Source of the DNA: Chrysopilus asiliformis
Taxonomy: Eukaryota; Arthropoda; Insecta; Diptera; Rhagionidae
Length of the DNA: 64,000 bases
Reading direction: 5' to 3'
NCBI GenBank assembly: GCA_964034945.1
Contig: OZ035961.1
Coordinates: forward strand, 29,427,684-29,491,683
Shown: positions 35,801 through 49,100 of the stretch, piece by piece
Numbering within the stretch: the stretch's first letter is position 1
Layout of the letters: each line of letters begins with the position of its first letter
The notes under the pieces: generated by a model
Databases searched by the model: none
Seen by the model: only the letters and a program-made list of their open reading frames with translations
Told to the model about the DNA's origin: nothing
Made by a program: the position numbers and the translations under genes

Positions 35801-37540
35801 TCAAGACTAAAAAGTATAAAATAAAAAAAAAAAACACTTTAAAAAATAAGTTTTATAACCTTATACACTTTCAAAATGCACTAAAAAGTAAAAAACAAGT
35901 TTAAAGTTTCACAAAAAATGTTTTTATAAATTGCGTGTTGTTGTGAAAATATAAAGTACTTATTTCAACATATGAAATGTCCAATATATATTTCAACCAT
36001 TCGTAAAAATTGGGTGTTTCCAAAAAAATTCCTTCCAATATTTTTAAAAATCCAAAATCTTCTTTAGCAATTTGAAAGTATGGCAACAAACAAAGTTTCT
36101 GCCTTTTAAATAATATTTAAAATACTGTCTCTCCTTTGTTTAAATATGTAAAAGGAAAACACGAGGATTTCAATACACATTAAAAAAAGTACTTAACTTG
36201 ATCTTAAAAAAGAAAAACACGAAAAAATTAATGGACTCCATATTAATGAAAAAAAAACTGAAAATAACCTAAGAAAATAAAACACTAACAGTAAAAAGCC
36301 TATTGAAGGCAACTCAAAAGTCTGCCCCAGGTAATTACAATTTCTTCTTTTAATTACTCTTAGAATTCTCTTTTGCTTTACTATTACGAGGCCAGTACAT
36401 TAAACTGAATACCCTCAAAAATACATTTTGTATACATACCTGCAAATATACCCCCTTCTACATAAAACAAGCGCATATAATGGCATACTCATATAATTCA
36501 ATATGTACATCGCGTCGCTCCAATCCAATAAAAAGAAATTTTTGTTAAAGTGATGCGGTGGGCTGGGAAGGTTATAAAGTAAGAAAAAAAAATGATGGAA
36601 AAAAATCAAGGAAAAAAGTGCTGAAAAGATTAAACTTAGAAGGAGTGACGTTTTCAAGTACTTTATCTTAGAGTTTCTTGCTTGCTTGCTTTTGAGATGG
36701 CCTTCCCTCCGCGAAAAAGTGTCGAATCAAATTTACATGTAAAAAAATAATAAAACCATTGAAAGCATAACAGAAACCACTTTATATGTTAATAGGCCTG
36801 ATTGAGTTATTTTCTTCTTTACTTTCTTTTACATTTTCTATATACATTTATATCTATATTATAAAAGATATATAGATATTTATGTATATAAAACATCCCT
36901 AACGCAGTTATGATACATACCTCCTACGCCATAAGAGTAAAATGACGATGAAAGACGAGATTTTAATGGAATCTTTAAAAAAATCGTGATAATTTTAAAG
37001 ACTTTCGTCTACTTATTCCATTTTTTACGGAAAATTTCGAAAGAAATGGGAAAGTTTTCTCTTTCCAGCAGAGATTGTTAATTTTGAATTCGAAGAAAAG
37101 TTTTATCTCCTAGTGGTGGAGCGCAAATGTGTGTAATTTTGTCGTAGTCACACAAAAAAAAAGTTGATAGAATTGAAAATTTTTTAAATTAAAATATGAA
37201 ATGTAATTTTTTATATTCCATAAATTTAATAAAAAGCACAACATATTTCAATTATATAAGATGTCTTCAATCATTTTTTGACTCAAATGAAATATATATT
37301 CATGTTGTATTGAAAGCATTTAAAATTTTAAATTTACAAAACAATCAAACTTTGGAAAAAGTTTTTCAACATATTTTCAACATTTTTGGTACAAAATGTA
37401 TATGTGTGTAAAAGCATTTGCCACGTTTTCTTCACTCAGTCCATATAATTTTGGTAACAAAGTTGATTTTGCGAATGTAATTTATCGCTCGGAAATTTTT
37501 AATGTTTTTCTTTAGTAGACATTTTTAACATTTTTATTAC
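35801..37540. other. AT-rich DNA
   Basis: Contains a palindromic ATAGATAT/ATATCTAT tract near 36,850-36,890. No gene, no clear repeat copy. Confidence 0.4.
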
Positions 37541-38000
37541 TAGCTTCATACCCATCGTTGCCGGGTTAAGTTTTTTGCATAAGTTTTAGAATACGAAAAA
37601 AACCGGAAAGAACTGAAAAACTTAAAAAAAACTTAAAAGAACTGAAAAAAAACCTTATTCTTGCAGGACTCTCGGTTGCAAATTAGCCTAACACCGGATT
37701 CGTGATCAGCGACCCCCAAAACCCCATAATGCAATTTTCCCCGGTAAAAATGGGAAAAAGAACATTTGCGTTATCCTTACAAGACCTTCCGTTTCGAATT
37801 TTGAAAATCTAACACCGGATTCGTGATAGCGACCCGGAAAACCCCCTTTTCAGCCTCCTATTGAGCAGGATTCATGGCGAAAATCACGGTTTAAAAACAC
37901 CCAAACCCCCTTTACCCCCTGTTTACCCCTTACCGGTAAAATTTCGGAAAACCCCGCCTTAGTGAGCGCCTACGTGATGGTTGGGAAATACTGTATCTGT
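37541..38000 (+). repeat. Family C repeat, head-containing copy
   Basis: Starts TACTAGCTTCATACCCATCG followed by TTGCCGGGTTAAG, contains about one and a half GATCAGCGACCC units, and continues through 'AAACCCCGCCTTAGTGAGCG' and 'CCTACGTGATGGTTGGGA'. The body is the same as at 16.5 kb, in the opposite orientation. Confidence 0.7.
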
Positions 38001-38079
38001 ATATGCGGATTTCTGAACTGACCATTGATAGAAAAAATATTTAATTTTGTTTACCTAGACTACAAAAGAAATTAGAAAC

Positions 38080-38575
38080 ATAACAAAAGCTATAATTGCC
38101 AATCTGGCAATTATTGAAAACCCGTATGGTAATATGGCATTGTTCGAGGTTTAAGTGAACAGCGAACAGTTGTATCAAAATTCCACTTTGAAGTCAAACT
38201 TTCCAAAAAGATTTTTTTAAATTTATTCCAATCGGATTTTGATCTCCCGTACATCAAAATCCGATTGGAATGTAGAATCATGTCCTAAATAGCTTTTGTT
38301 CTTGCACTTTTTTGATAAGATAATATTAACGAACTTAGCCTCGCATTTTACGAAAAACGGATCTGTGCAAAATTTCAAGTCTCTAGCTCAATCCGTGCGC
38401 TCGCAATCCGCGCCACAGACGGACAGACAGACGGACAGACGGGCGGACAGACGGACGGACAGACGGATGGACATGCAAAAATTAATTATTTTTATCATTC
38501 TAAACACACTGGTGTTACAAACGGTAAGGCAAAGTTAATATACTTTTTGGTTTCACCATACGGGTATAAAAATTA
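38080..38575 (+). repeat. Family A repeat
   Basis: Head ACATAACAAAAGCTATAATT with hairpin TTGCCAATCTGGCAA, ACCCGTATGGT, body, GACGGACA array (38,415-38,472), end CACTGGTGTTACAAACGGTA and CCATACGGGTATAAAAA. ACCCGTATGGT near the head is the inverse of ACCATACGGGT at the end. Confidence 0.75.
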
Positions 38576-39563
38576 GGTAAGTATCAAAGAAATTACTATG
38601 CAGACCCCGTCGATAAACCCAATCTGAGTTATATAGCTTTGTATTAAAAAAATCTTACTAAAAAAAGGTACTAAAATATACTAAAATGTACTAAAAAGGT
38701 GTTCTGAAAAGTGTACTAAAAATAAATCCAAGATAAATGCTTTGCGTATTAAGTTTAATCTTGCTACTTAACACACTGGGTACTTCGTTAGTTAGATTTG
38801 GGCAGAATGATAACTGCCGGCCGCCATTTTGTTTTTCTCGTACATGCAGACACGCATTGTACATTGTTATCGGAGTTACATATGTGTGGAGAATTAGTGG
38901 GGGTGGATATCAAAAATATGATTAGAAGATTTGACCCTAACAAACAATCACGCATCCGTTTGATCTTACAAAAATTCATTTTTCCACTCCACTCTAACAC
39001 TCAAACTGCCCACTAGAACTAAAAATAAAATACTGATTCTTTTTTTTAAAAATGAATGATTTTATTAATTTTTTTCTTCATATCCTGTTGTTAACATATC
39101 TGATACAATGCTTTTGCCCTTAATTGTTGAATTGTTATGGAAAATCCATTTTAAAATTTCTTTTAAATAATGCTGATATTCGAGCATAAAGTATGTGATA
39201 CATTACTTTCGTAAAAACAAAAAAAATATTTTTGACATAAATCTTTCTCAAATAAATAACAAATTTTTTCTGATATCATTTTCAGTTACAAAATTCGTTT
39301 TTCCTGTTTGTTGTTAAGTCTTATACTTTCAGTTTTTTTTTTCTTAGTTCTTTTTTTAATTTTTTTTAAATATAAGTATATAAAGTTTCTACAGATTTGA
39401 AACAATAATAAGTTAAAAATATATTTCGTACAAAAATTTACATCTCTTAAAAATATATGATAAAAGTATCGTTACGGCTCAATAAAATAATTAGATACAT
39501 TTCTCTATGAGTAAATACTCAAAAATGCAGTTAAGAATTTTAAATAAAATACATTAATTCTAT
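38576..39563. other. DNA downstream of the receptor gene
   Basis: No gene recognised. Frames at 38737-38925, 38788-39000 and 38798-39016 overlap one another and have no domain. This may include distal 3' UTR of the receptor gene; a second possible polyadenylation hexamer for it lies at 39061-39066. Confidence 0.35.
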
Positions 39564-39903
39564 TTTATTTTAATCATTTTTTTTGTGTTAATACACTTAT
39601 TGTTTTCATTTTTCGACATTAGACTAAACTTTTTTTCTCTTATATCTTAATTTTATATAATAAACCTATAATTAATTTACTTAAAAAATAACTTAAATAG
39701 ATTTTTGATATATTCATTAGATATGTACAAACACTTAGTCCTCATGCACACGAACGAAGACGTTTTTGTAAAGTTTTCATTTGATTTTTTTTTTAAATAG
39801 AAATAATTTAATTATTTTTTTCTTTTCTTTCCATAAAAATTCTTATTGGTAGTTTTTAAATACTAACATTCATACACAAACAAACAATTGGAAATAATAT
39901 TGA
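39564..39903 (-). other. Probable 3' UTR of the Sidestep-like gene
   Basis: Sequence directly after the stop codon on the minus strand. The first AATAAA (TTTATT on the plus strand at 39564-39569) is 335 bases past the stop. Whether it is used is not known, and other hexamers lie further on. Confidence 0.35.
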
Positions 39904-40107
39904 TTATATACAGCTCTCCTGTATCCGATTTGATGTTGTCACAACTTCCGGCCGAAATCGATACTCACTTAGTGATGACGTCACTACCGATTGATTATTT
40001 GGACTAAGTAAACTAACTTCCATAGGCTGCGGCAGCGGTGGATGCATTTGACTAACTGGGCTACATGTCGTTACGCCCTTATTTCCTCTACTAAGTGTAG
40101 CATAACT
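39904..40107 (-). CDS. Sidestep-like gene, last coding exon
   Basis: Acceptor TTTTTTCAG precedes AGTTATGCTACA in phase 0. It encodes 67 residues and ends in TAA (39904-39906). It holds SYATLSRG (YATL fits a YxxL sorting motif), a proline stretch MHPPLPQPM, and the C-terminal RIQESCI. Serine at -2 and isoleucine at 0 fit a class I PDZ ligand. All of it is cytoplasmic. Confidence 0.8.
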   Translation of the reverse strand, partial: SYATLSRGNKGVTTCSPVSQMHPPLPQPMEVSLLSPNNQSVVTSSLSEYRFRPEVVTTSNRIQESCI

Positions 40108-43100
40108 CTGAAAAAAGGAAGAAACAAAAACATTTTAAATAATTTAAATTAAACTTGAAATATTTTTTAGGTGTCATTATTACGCCCGCGCCGTACACTT
40201 GAGCTAAGTTAGCTCAGCTATGAGCCTGTTTAGACGTGGACGTTTAGCGCTGCATATTATCCTCACTTTGATACGTGACGAAACACACCACGTGAAGCTC
40301 TAAACAGGCACATAGCTGAGCTAACTTAGCGCAAGTGTACGGCGGGCCTTATTTCCATATCGCTTTCCCAAGTAACATAATAGGCCGCACAGTAAGCGCC
40401 GCGACCTAAACTTGTGACCATTGCTTGACTTTGTGTTTGCGACTTCCTCTTTGCGACCTCCTTTATAACGAAACTTAGTTTACGAAAATTTTCTTTGAAA
40501 CGGAAACATGAGAAGGTCTGTTTACTGCCATGTACTGAAGTTAAAAAAAATTTGTATGGATTTATCAAAATTTTCATTTGATTGGGAATCGTACCAAGGA
40601 ATTTGTTAAATTACTTATGGCTCGAATTTGGAAAAATACAAAAGGTAACTTGTGTAAATTAACTAAGTTCTTGGTAAAAAATTTTACCGAATGTTTTTTG
40701 GTAGAACATAACCAAATATATTAATTTTCGACTCCACCATAAAGAGACGTATGAACAGGCTCACGGCAAAATTGTAAAACCCATGAACTGAAGCTCACAA
40801 ATATCGAAAATAAATAATATTGGAAATATTTTAAATATCCCGCTTCATTTATGTTAAAAAAATTAATAATATCGGAAAACTTCAAGGGATTGAAATTTTA
40901 AGAACTACATCGTATCACAATTACAGTTAAGTGTAACAAGAGCCAAAACATCTTTTATTTTATTAAAAGAACGAAATACTACAGAACAATTGCGGGAAAA
41001 TATAACAGGTGGAAAAATGGAAGATTTCATGGTTCTGTGAAAATAAATTTCAGTGACATAGACAAAAACAAAAAAAAAACGATAGTAAAGAGCCTTGCAC
41101 GAACAAAGAGCGAAAAAAGCTACAATAAAAAGTATTAAAAATGCGGCAAAGAACAGAAAAGACCTTGCGAGAAATGAAAATATGAGAAATAGCAGCAGGT
41201 ATCCATGCCGATTCCCACATCAATTTTTACTTTCCTCTCCTATAGAGGGAAAGTATTGCATTCAAGACGAAGACCGACTCGAGAAACTTTTTGATCAATA
41301 TGAAATCCATTTCAGGTCGGTCTGTCAGTGTGTTCGCTTTACGAATCTTAAATAACTCGAGAACGCGTTGAGATAGCGACTTGAATTTTTTTTTACAAAT
41401 GAATTCTACAAAACTCGTGATTTTCTGTCAACCTTTGGAAACAAAACCGTTAGTTATAACGGGTACCTCCCAAAATTTTTTTTTTTTTTTTTTTGAAAAA
41501 ATCCTGTTTTTTTTCAAGTTTTTGAAACTTATGCGCTTTTGGGAATAAATGAATAAATGAGGCTATAAAATTTCCTGTATTTTTCCTTTAAATCCTTTTA
41601 CGTATCGGTAACGGTTCTCTACATATTTAAAAAAATATTATTTTTCATATATTGTTTCTGAAACTAAATATTGCAGAGGAAAGTTTTGTGTTGGTCACAA
41701 CTGATATTTTCTGGTATAATCAGAGATAGAAAGCGGAAACAAGGACAAAAACATTGTTATAAGGCTACAAACAAAGCGATGAGATGGTGACAGAAAATTC
41801 CAAAGGGAGAATAGTTCAAAATCCAACCCATTTGAAATGTTTTTTTTCCACAATTTGGCATGAGTTTCAGCAAGTACTGGCAGGCGTCCTTTTTCTAGAA
41901 TCCTTGCAACAAAAGAGGTCTTGGGGATGCCTCGAGCTTTTCCAAATACGTAAAGCTCAAGAAACTGTGGGAAGCTGATAGTAGGAATTACTTGGTTTCT
42001 ATTTTACACTCTTGGCGTTTTATTCCATGCTACCGAAACGTACCGCAAACAACAATACAAGGTGGGTTTTTTTCCATTACGCCAGCACGAGTTACAAAAA
42101 CAGTATCTATAATAACAATAAACGATGTAGCATATTTTTATCTGGTGGATATATGTAGGTAGACAACATGAAAAAACTATCTATTTACCTGCACTTGCTA
42201 TAGGTTGTGGCTATACATTAACAGAATGATGTCGCCTTATATTATCAAGCAATATGTGCTCTCCCTCAACGTAACGTTGTATCTTTTTTCTTGACTTTTC
42301 ACAGAAGATTTATTCTTTCAAGAATGATTAAAAAATCCATTTTTCTAAACAAACAGAATTTCGTTTTACAGTGACTTTCACCATTTTACCATTGGTCTGG
42401 TCTGGTCTCGTCTGTCTATCTATTCGTCCACCCTTTATTTATTTATGCTTGCCCATGTATGAATCGTACCTGAGGTGGTAAGTGGAAAACGACCTTTGGA
42501 TCTTGGCAAACGATTTGTCTGCTTAGGGATGTGTCACTCACTTTATACCCCCATTCCCATCGGGAAGCAACAAATACCTACACAATTATCTGATCCGCGT
42601 AAAATTCTTATTAGCACGCCCTTGCACAGGTAAAACGCAAAATCCCGAGATCGTGTGGTGCAATTTCTATTTCCCTTTGATTACCTCCTCGAGCGAGAGA
42701 CGTCCCACTTGTAGATATGGAAAATGGTAAGAAAATAAGTGACAAGATTTTCTTTTCTTCTCCGTATTTAGCTTTCATCAAGACAAGCGACTCTGGATTT
42801 TTCGCGCTATTAAACTTTTCGCTTTCCCTTGATACAACCGGAATTGTAATCGTGGTGGTGTGAAACGAATACCTCTCGCCTCTTATTATGCAAAGTTTGC
42901 CAGAAGATTGAAAACGGAACAAATTTAAGAAAGAAATTCTTCGGTAAGTGTCCTGAATAACATATAACAAGGTTTCACTATCCATGTGAATTTAATGTAG
43001 TGAATGTATGTTTATGTTGTCGCTTAAATACGCCCCACAGCCAACGCAACGATAAAAAGTTTATGGATGTATCTGATTTTAATCATTCACGAAGTTAACT

Positions 43101-46100
43101 GTCATGTGATATTTTTTATTGCATGTAACTCTATTTGTTTATCATTAGAAATTGATGCACTGTGAAGATTATTCTTTATTTAAATTTAAAATTTAAATCT
43201 TAAGACCCTTAGATTGCGAAGCCATTTAACAATTTTATTTCAGGTTTTTATTTTTTTATCTAACAACATTAGCAAGAACTACATTTACTAGTATTGAACA
43301 GTAAAATAAAAAAACATGATAAAACCTTGAATTGCCAGGGAGTAATCGTCAAATATTCTAAATAAGGCAGATAAAATTTAAAAAAAAATCCATTTGTATA
43401 GGAGACGGGGAACGATTGGCCCGATTGGGTTTTGATTTATAGAACGGTTATGTAAAATCATATTTTAAAAACATTTCGTCTTTATAAATATTTCGATACT
43501 ATGCACCGTTTTCGAGAAAATAGAAAAAAAAAGTATTCAATTTGGTAGGGGGAGGAGGGACTGGATTTTGATGTATAAATAAGTAATGTAAAATCATATT
43601 CTAAACACATTTTACATTCATAAATTTTTCAATACGCCTCAAAATCGTAAAAAAAAAATTGTTTCGTTTGAATGGGGGAGGGGGAAGGAATGGTTCGATT
43701 TTGCATTTTCAAGAACTTGGCGTTGCAATATAAAACAAACCCAACTGTACAAAATTTCAAGTCGTTAGCTCAATCCTATCGAAAGTTATGGTGTTGCCGG
43801 ACAGACAGACAGACAGACGGACGGACATGCGGAATCAAAATCTTTTGTCATACCAAACACCCTGGTGTTGCTCATTTTTGTGTAAAACATTTAAAATTCA
43901 TAATATATTTAATTTTAACCAAATTCAGTGTATTTGATGATAAAATCATAAAGGGAATTTACTTGAGGTAGTAAAATTGCTGTTATCGTCGTAAAATATT
44001 ATTGTATTACTTGCTAATGTTTTGTAAACAACATCAAAATACACGATAGTATTTTTTAGCTACTTCACCCGAATTTATTATGGTATTAACAGCTTGGTGT
44101 AAAATATTACATTTGGGTAAATAATTTAAATAAGCAAAAATAAACCTAGTGAGCTTAGCAATCTGCTTATTTTTGACAGGCTCAGTTAATTGTTTGTTTG
44201 TACGTAAATTGATTATAAATAGTGATTTCGTGATTAAAATCTCTTGTGCTTAGTGTTTTTAGTCATAAGGAAAAGGTAAAAAATGTGAGAGAAATTGTGT
44301 GTGTATTTTCGATTTTACCACAACCGCGGAAAAGTGCTTTCACGGTTCGGAGAAAAACTTTAACAATTAGTATTATTTTGTATCATTTTAATACCATAAC
44401 AGTCATTTTAATAGCAAGTGTGAATACCCCTATAATTTTCGAAAATAAAAATATTAAACTAATGCGGCGGTCACACGACGCTGTTTTGCTAGTGGCTATT
44501 TGGCTGTTAGCAGCCGTTTCAGCAGCACCGTGTGAACCCTAGTGCGTTGCTACTACCAGCAGCAGCGTGCTGGTTTATGGCAGCGCTAGTGAAGTAGAGA
44601 CCGTTCTACTTTACCAGCGCTACTAGGGATCACGTGACCCTGTCAAATCGTTTCTGAGCTGTCAAAAGTCTGATAAGTGGTAAAGTTTCTTTATTGTAAG
44701 TTGTTAGTGTTATTGTACAAATTTATTTAAATTTGTGTGTAACGTTTATTATTTAAAAAATCTCCCAGATTAAAATGTCAAACTACGGTTTTGCTACTTG
44801 CCAGCGCTACTAAAGTACAAATCGTGTGAACCCTCTCAGTACGCTGGCTGCTGTTGCTATTTGCCAGCGCTACTAACCAACAGCATCCAGCGGCTCGCAA
44901 AACAGCGTCGTGTGACCGCCGCATAAGAAAAACTATTAAATCTAAGTAATAGAATTTTTAATAGATGTAATTTAAGAGAGAAAATAATATTAGACTAATT
45001 TAAGCTAAAAAAAAAATACATGCAAAAATATTATAAATTATACTTAAGATTGAATTGAAATGCGATGGGATAGTAAAGAGTTTTTTCACTCTTATTTTAG
45101 AGAAAAAAAACTGAATTAAAAATTTTAAAAAACCACAGACTAAAAAAATCCTTTGAAAAATTGAAAACTCCGTTTTAAATATAACCAAAGCTATAATTGC
45201 CACTCTGGCAATTATTGAAAACCCGTATGTTGATATTCATATCAAAATTCGAACAGTTGTACCAAAATTCCACTTTGAAGTCATAATTTCCGATAAGATT
45301 TTTTAAAATTTTTTCCAATCGGATTTTGATGTATGGGAATTTTATGTAGAATCATATCCTAAATAACTTTTGTTCTTGCACTTTTTTAATGAGATACACC
45401 CTTTTTGATGGTCCATTTTTGCCCATGAACGAACTTAGCCTCGCATTTTACGAAAAACAGATTCACGCAAAATTTCAAGTCTCTAGCTCAATCCGTGCGC
45501 CCGCAATCCGCGCCACAGACGGACAGACATGCAAAAATTAATTACTTTTTTAGTAATTCATTTTTGTGTGTGATGACGGGATCTTGGCGTTACAAATGGT
45601 AAGGCAAATTTAATATACCCTTTGGTTTCACCATACGGGTATAAAAAAATCATTTCAAAGCATAAGACAATAAAACCAGTGGAGTAAATTAAAAATTGGT
45701 GCGCCTAGAGACAGCCTTGATACACAAATCCGACAACAAATAGGCTTTCATGGCGCACACCAATTTTAAATTTACTCCAATGATTATTATGTTAACCTTT
45801 TTAGAGGATTTTTTTTAATTTCGGAGTTTTCAATCTTTTTAAGGATTTTTTAGCCGGGGTTTTTTTACAATTTTTAATTTTGTTTTTCTTGAATTTCATT
45901 CGTCTACCGAAAAACTACTCTTTTACAATCAATATAACTTTTATTGGAGGAATTAAAAATCAAACAAATTTTACCTCGAGACAAATGCTTGGTTTTTGGC
46001 CAGCATTTGAGATGTTTTGATTTTTTTTGTGTTTTCAAAGTTAATATTGGTTATTACAAATTTTTCTCTCATATCTCTGCCTGGAGCCGATCCTGGGAAC

Positions 46101-49100
46101 CTCTCAATATGTAAGCAATTCGCGATCCCAATAGGCTATTGATGCCAATTAAGAAGTCTCTTCAAAACGTGACCACCCTTCACAATGGAAATAGCTCCTA
46201 AAAGGAGATCAATTGAATTTTTGGCTCCTTTTCGAAGTTATTTCAAAATTGAAGCCAAAACAGTGTTAAAGTGAATTTTGAACTCCTTCAGGAATGCCAA
46301 AAAAAAAACTCCGCGCTTCCGTTTATTCTGCATAAAACTTCGAGGTGCTTACTTTTAGCTATATTTTGAGGCGATATTAATTTATCTCCGGATATTTTCG
46401 AAAGCGTATTTTGAAAAGTTTTACTTGGTTGGGAACCGTTCCTTATTTTCTTGTTTTACTTGATCTGTTTCTGTATTTATACATTTTTCTCGCTGTTGTT
46501 ATTGTATGACAATGAAAATCTTCAATATAAATACCTTCAATATCATTTGAATTAATTTTTTTTTATTAAATGTCATCTTTATTACTGCGCACGAATTCCA
46601 CATCTAAACTCGCATTTCCTGGTTTATTGTGCAAATACAAAATAATAATATTAAATCATCGAATATTGAAAATTCAAACACGCATGAATTCTCAATTATG
46701 TTTCATGAATAATTCCCATAAATGTAGTAAAATGTTGCTTATAACCACTTTTACTTTGGGGGCATTGAATTCCGATCGCTCACGAGGATCTCGAAATAGC
46801 CTCATATCAGACAGTGATAAAAGGCGTTGAAAAGTGGTTATTATTATATCGATCAAAACAATTTTATTGCGGTTTTCCATAATAAAGTAAACAAAAACAT
46901 AACCGAATGCGAAAAACCGGAAAAAAATGAAACGCAAACAACCATGCATCGATGTCAAAATACAATTTTATTTAAAAACCAACATAATAAACAATGCCCA
47001 GAAAAAAAACTGAGGAAAAAAGTGGGAAAAAGTAAAACGCGAAACTTACAGAAGACAAATGAGCTTTTTATTTTTATCGGCTTTATGACACTTTCTTTGT
47101 TTGCTCCGTTTTCATCTTCTCCTTCCGTTTATCGTATATAGGCTCCTATCATACTTTTTACACCCTGCTCCATTTCCCCTTTTCGCTATCGTATAATCTA
47201 CACTACATATAGATGCAAATATCCTTATCGTGCCTATAATACTTTTCATGTATTTAAGTGTATTCGTCCTCAAGCACACAATGTACAAATACATTTATGT
47301 AGAGCTGACTTCTTTTTAACTTTGCAACGTTTTTTTTTTTATATTTTTATTCAAATTGCGCCATAAAGATATGTTATTATGTATGTTAAGTTTCGCATAA
47401 AGTGTGTATGTATTCATATTCATGACAATTCTGGTGCCATTACCGATCGTAGATGTTTATGTTTATGCGACTAGAGAGCGAATGTCGAACTCAAGTCCTT
47501 TCCAATTTTTCTTTTTCAACCGCGGTCTTGCCTTTTAAGAGTACATTACATATCCGATCGACTTTTTTATAGCAACCATTGGTATTAATAAGAAATATCA
47601 TCAGGATACAGCGATAAAGACAATATGAAAGGAAGTGTCACCATTTTTTTCCAGAGAGGGCAATAACTGCGTTTCGGTTAATGTCAGCAAGTGTCAAATG
47701 GTAATTTTTTTAGCTATTTATTGATATTTAATTTTTTTCTAGAAATATGACTTCAAAAAACCCGAATATGGGTTTAAAAATGCTTTAAAATTTGTTTGGT
47801 GCGTGAATTCTTTATCAAAATTTGTCCTTAAGATTTGCAATGAAGAATAAATTATTGTGTTATTTTTTTCCGGCTTAGCGGCTTACATATTCCGTTTTAA
47901 TGAAAAATTAAAACGCATGTTTTAATTTTCGTAAAACTCATTTACAAAAAATTTCAAGTCACTAGCTAGGACGCTAAGAGAATTGGGATGCAAAACTCGA
48001 GGACATCGGCACGTGACCGGAACCTCTGGCGAGAGACATTGCGACAGGCCAAGATCGGAAACTGGTTGTAGTGCCGAGAGAGGGAGAGCTCAACGCGTTA
48101 TCGAGTTATTTAAGATACGTAAAGCGGACAGACCGACAGACAGATGCACTCATAATTTTGCCTGAAATGAATTTCGTACAGATCAGAAAGTTTATATCTG
48201 CTCCGTTCTGGAGTCGGTCTCCATCATGAACACAACCCTCTATAGCAAAGTAAAAATATGAAAACTGCCAATTAGTAGGAAAAACATTTTTCGCTATACT
48301 AAGGTTGTAATTTAATTATTATTTTTCTTAAATCTTTACCGTCTATCTATAGCTATGATAGAAATACGTTATGAAATACTTACAATTTGTTTACTAGGTC
48401 TAAACGTGTAATGAAGAATTTCATTACCACTACCAACTAATGAACCTAAATTAGATGAACCGTCACATCCTCCTCTATCGTCATCACCACACATATCACG
48501 CTGTATTAATCGAGTGGAAGGACTTCTGAATAAAGGTGTTGGCAATTGTGATTTTATTGGTCGCTTCTCTGAAAAACAAGGAATTTTCAAAAAATTTGCT
48601 GTGATAAATACTTAAAATATTGAATTATATCTATTAACAACTTTATAGTTTTCTTTATAAATCAGATTAAGGATGAGCGAATGTTGCAAGGGTACGTGTT
48701 CTGAAGGATCTGAACCAACATTAATTCAGTTGAGTGATTTTTGATATAATTTGTAAAGCGTTGGACTATGAACATAAACTGATGATGGCAATTCATCACG
48801 GAACATTTGACCTCAACTCAACAAAACAACAAACATAATGCGGTAATTTTATAGTTTGAAAATTTCGAGAATAATTACTTTTTTTAGTTTTTAGAAAAAA
48901 AACAGTTTTCAGAATGTGATTTTTCTAAGAATTAGCAATATGGTAAAATTTAAAAAAAATCCTTTAAAAAAACAACTAAAAAGGATTTGACAAAAATTGC
49001 ACTTTAAAACACCGAATATAAAAAGTGTTATCGTAAAATAAGTGTTGTTATCGAAAAGGTTCCTGTAAGGATAATGTGACCTTTTCCTCAAATAACACTA

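Noticed and set aside
42611..42985. 124-codon minus-strand frame in an intron
   Set aside because: No domain, no suitable splice sites in phase with the neighbouring receptor exons, and ordinary composition.
44246..44542. Frame ending in a signal-peptide-like segment (LLVAIWLLAAVSAAP)
   Set aside because: The hydrophobic part lies inside the left end of a TAA-flanked MITE and depends on translation of its TIR.
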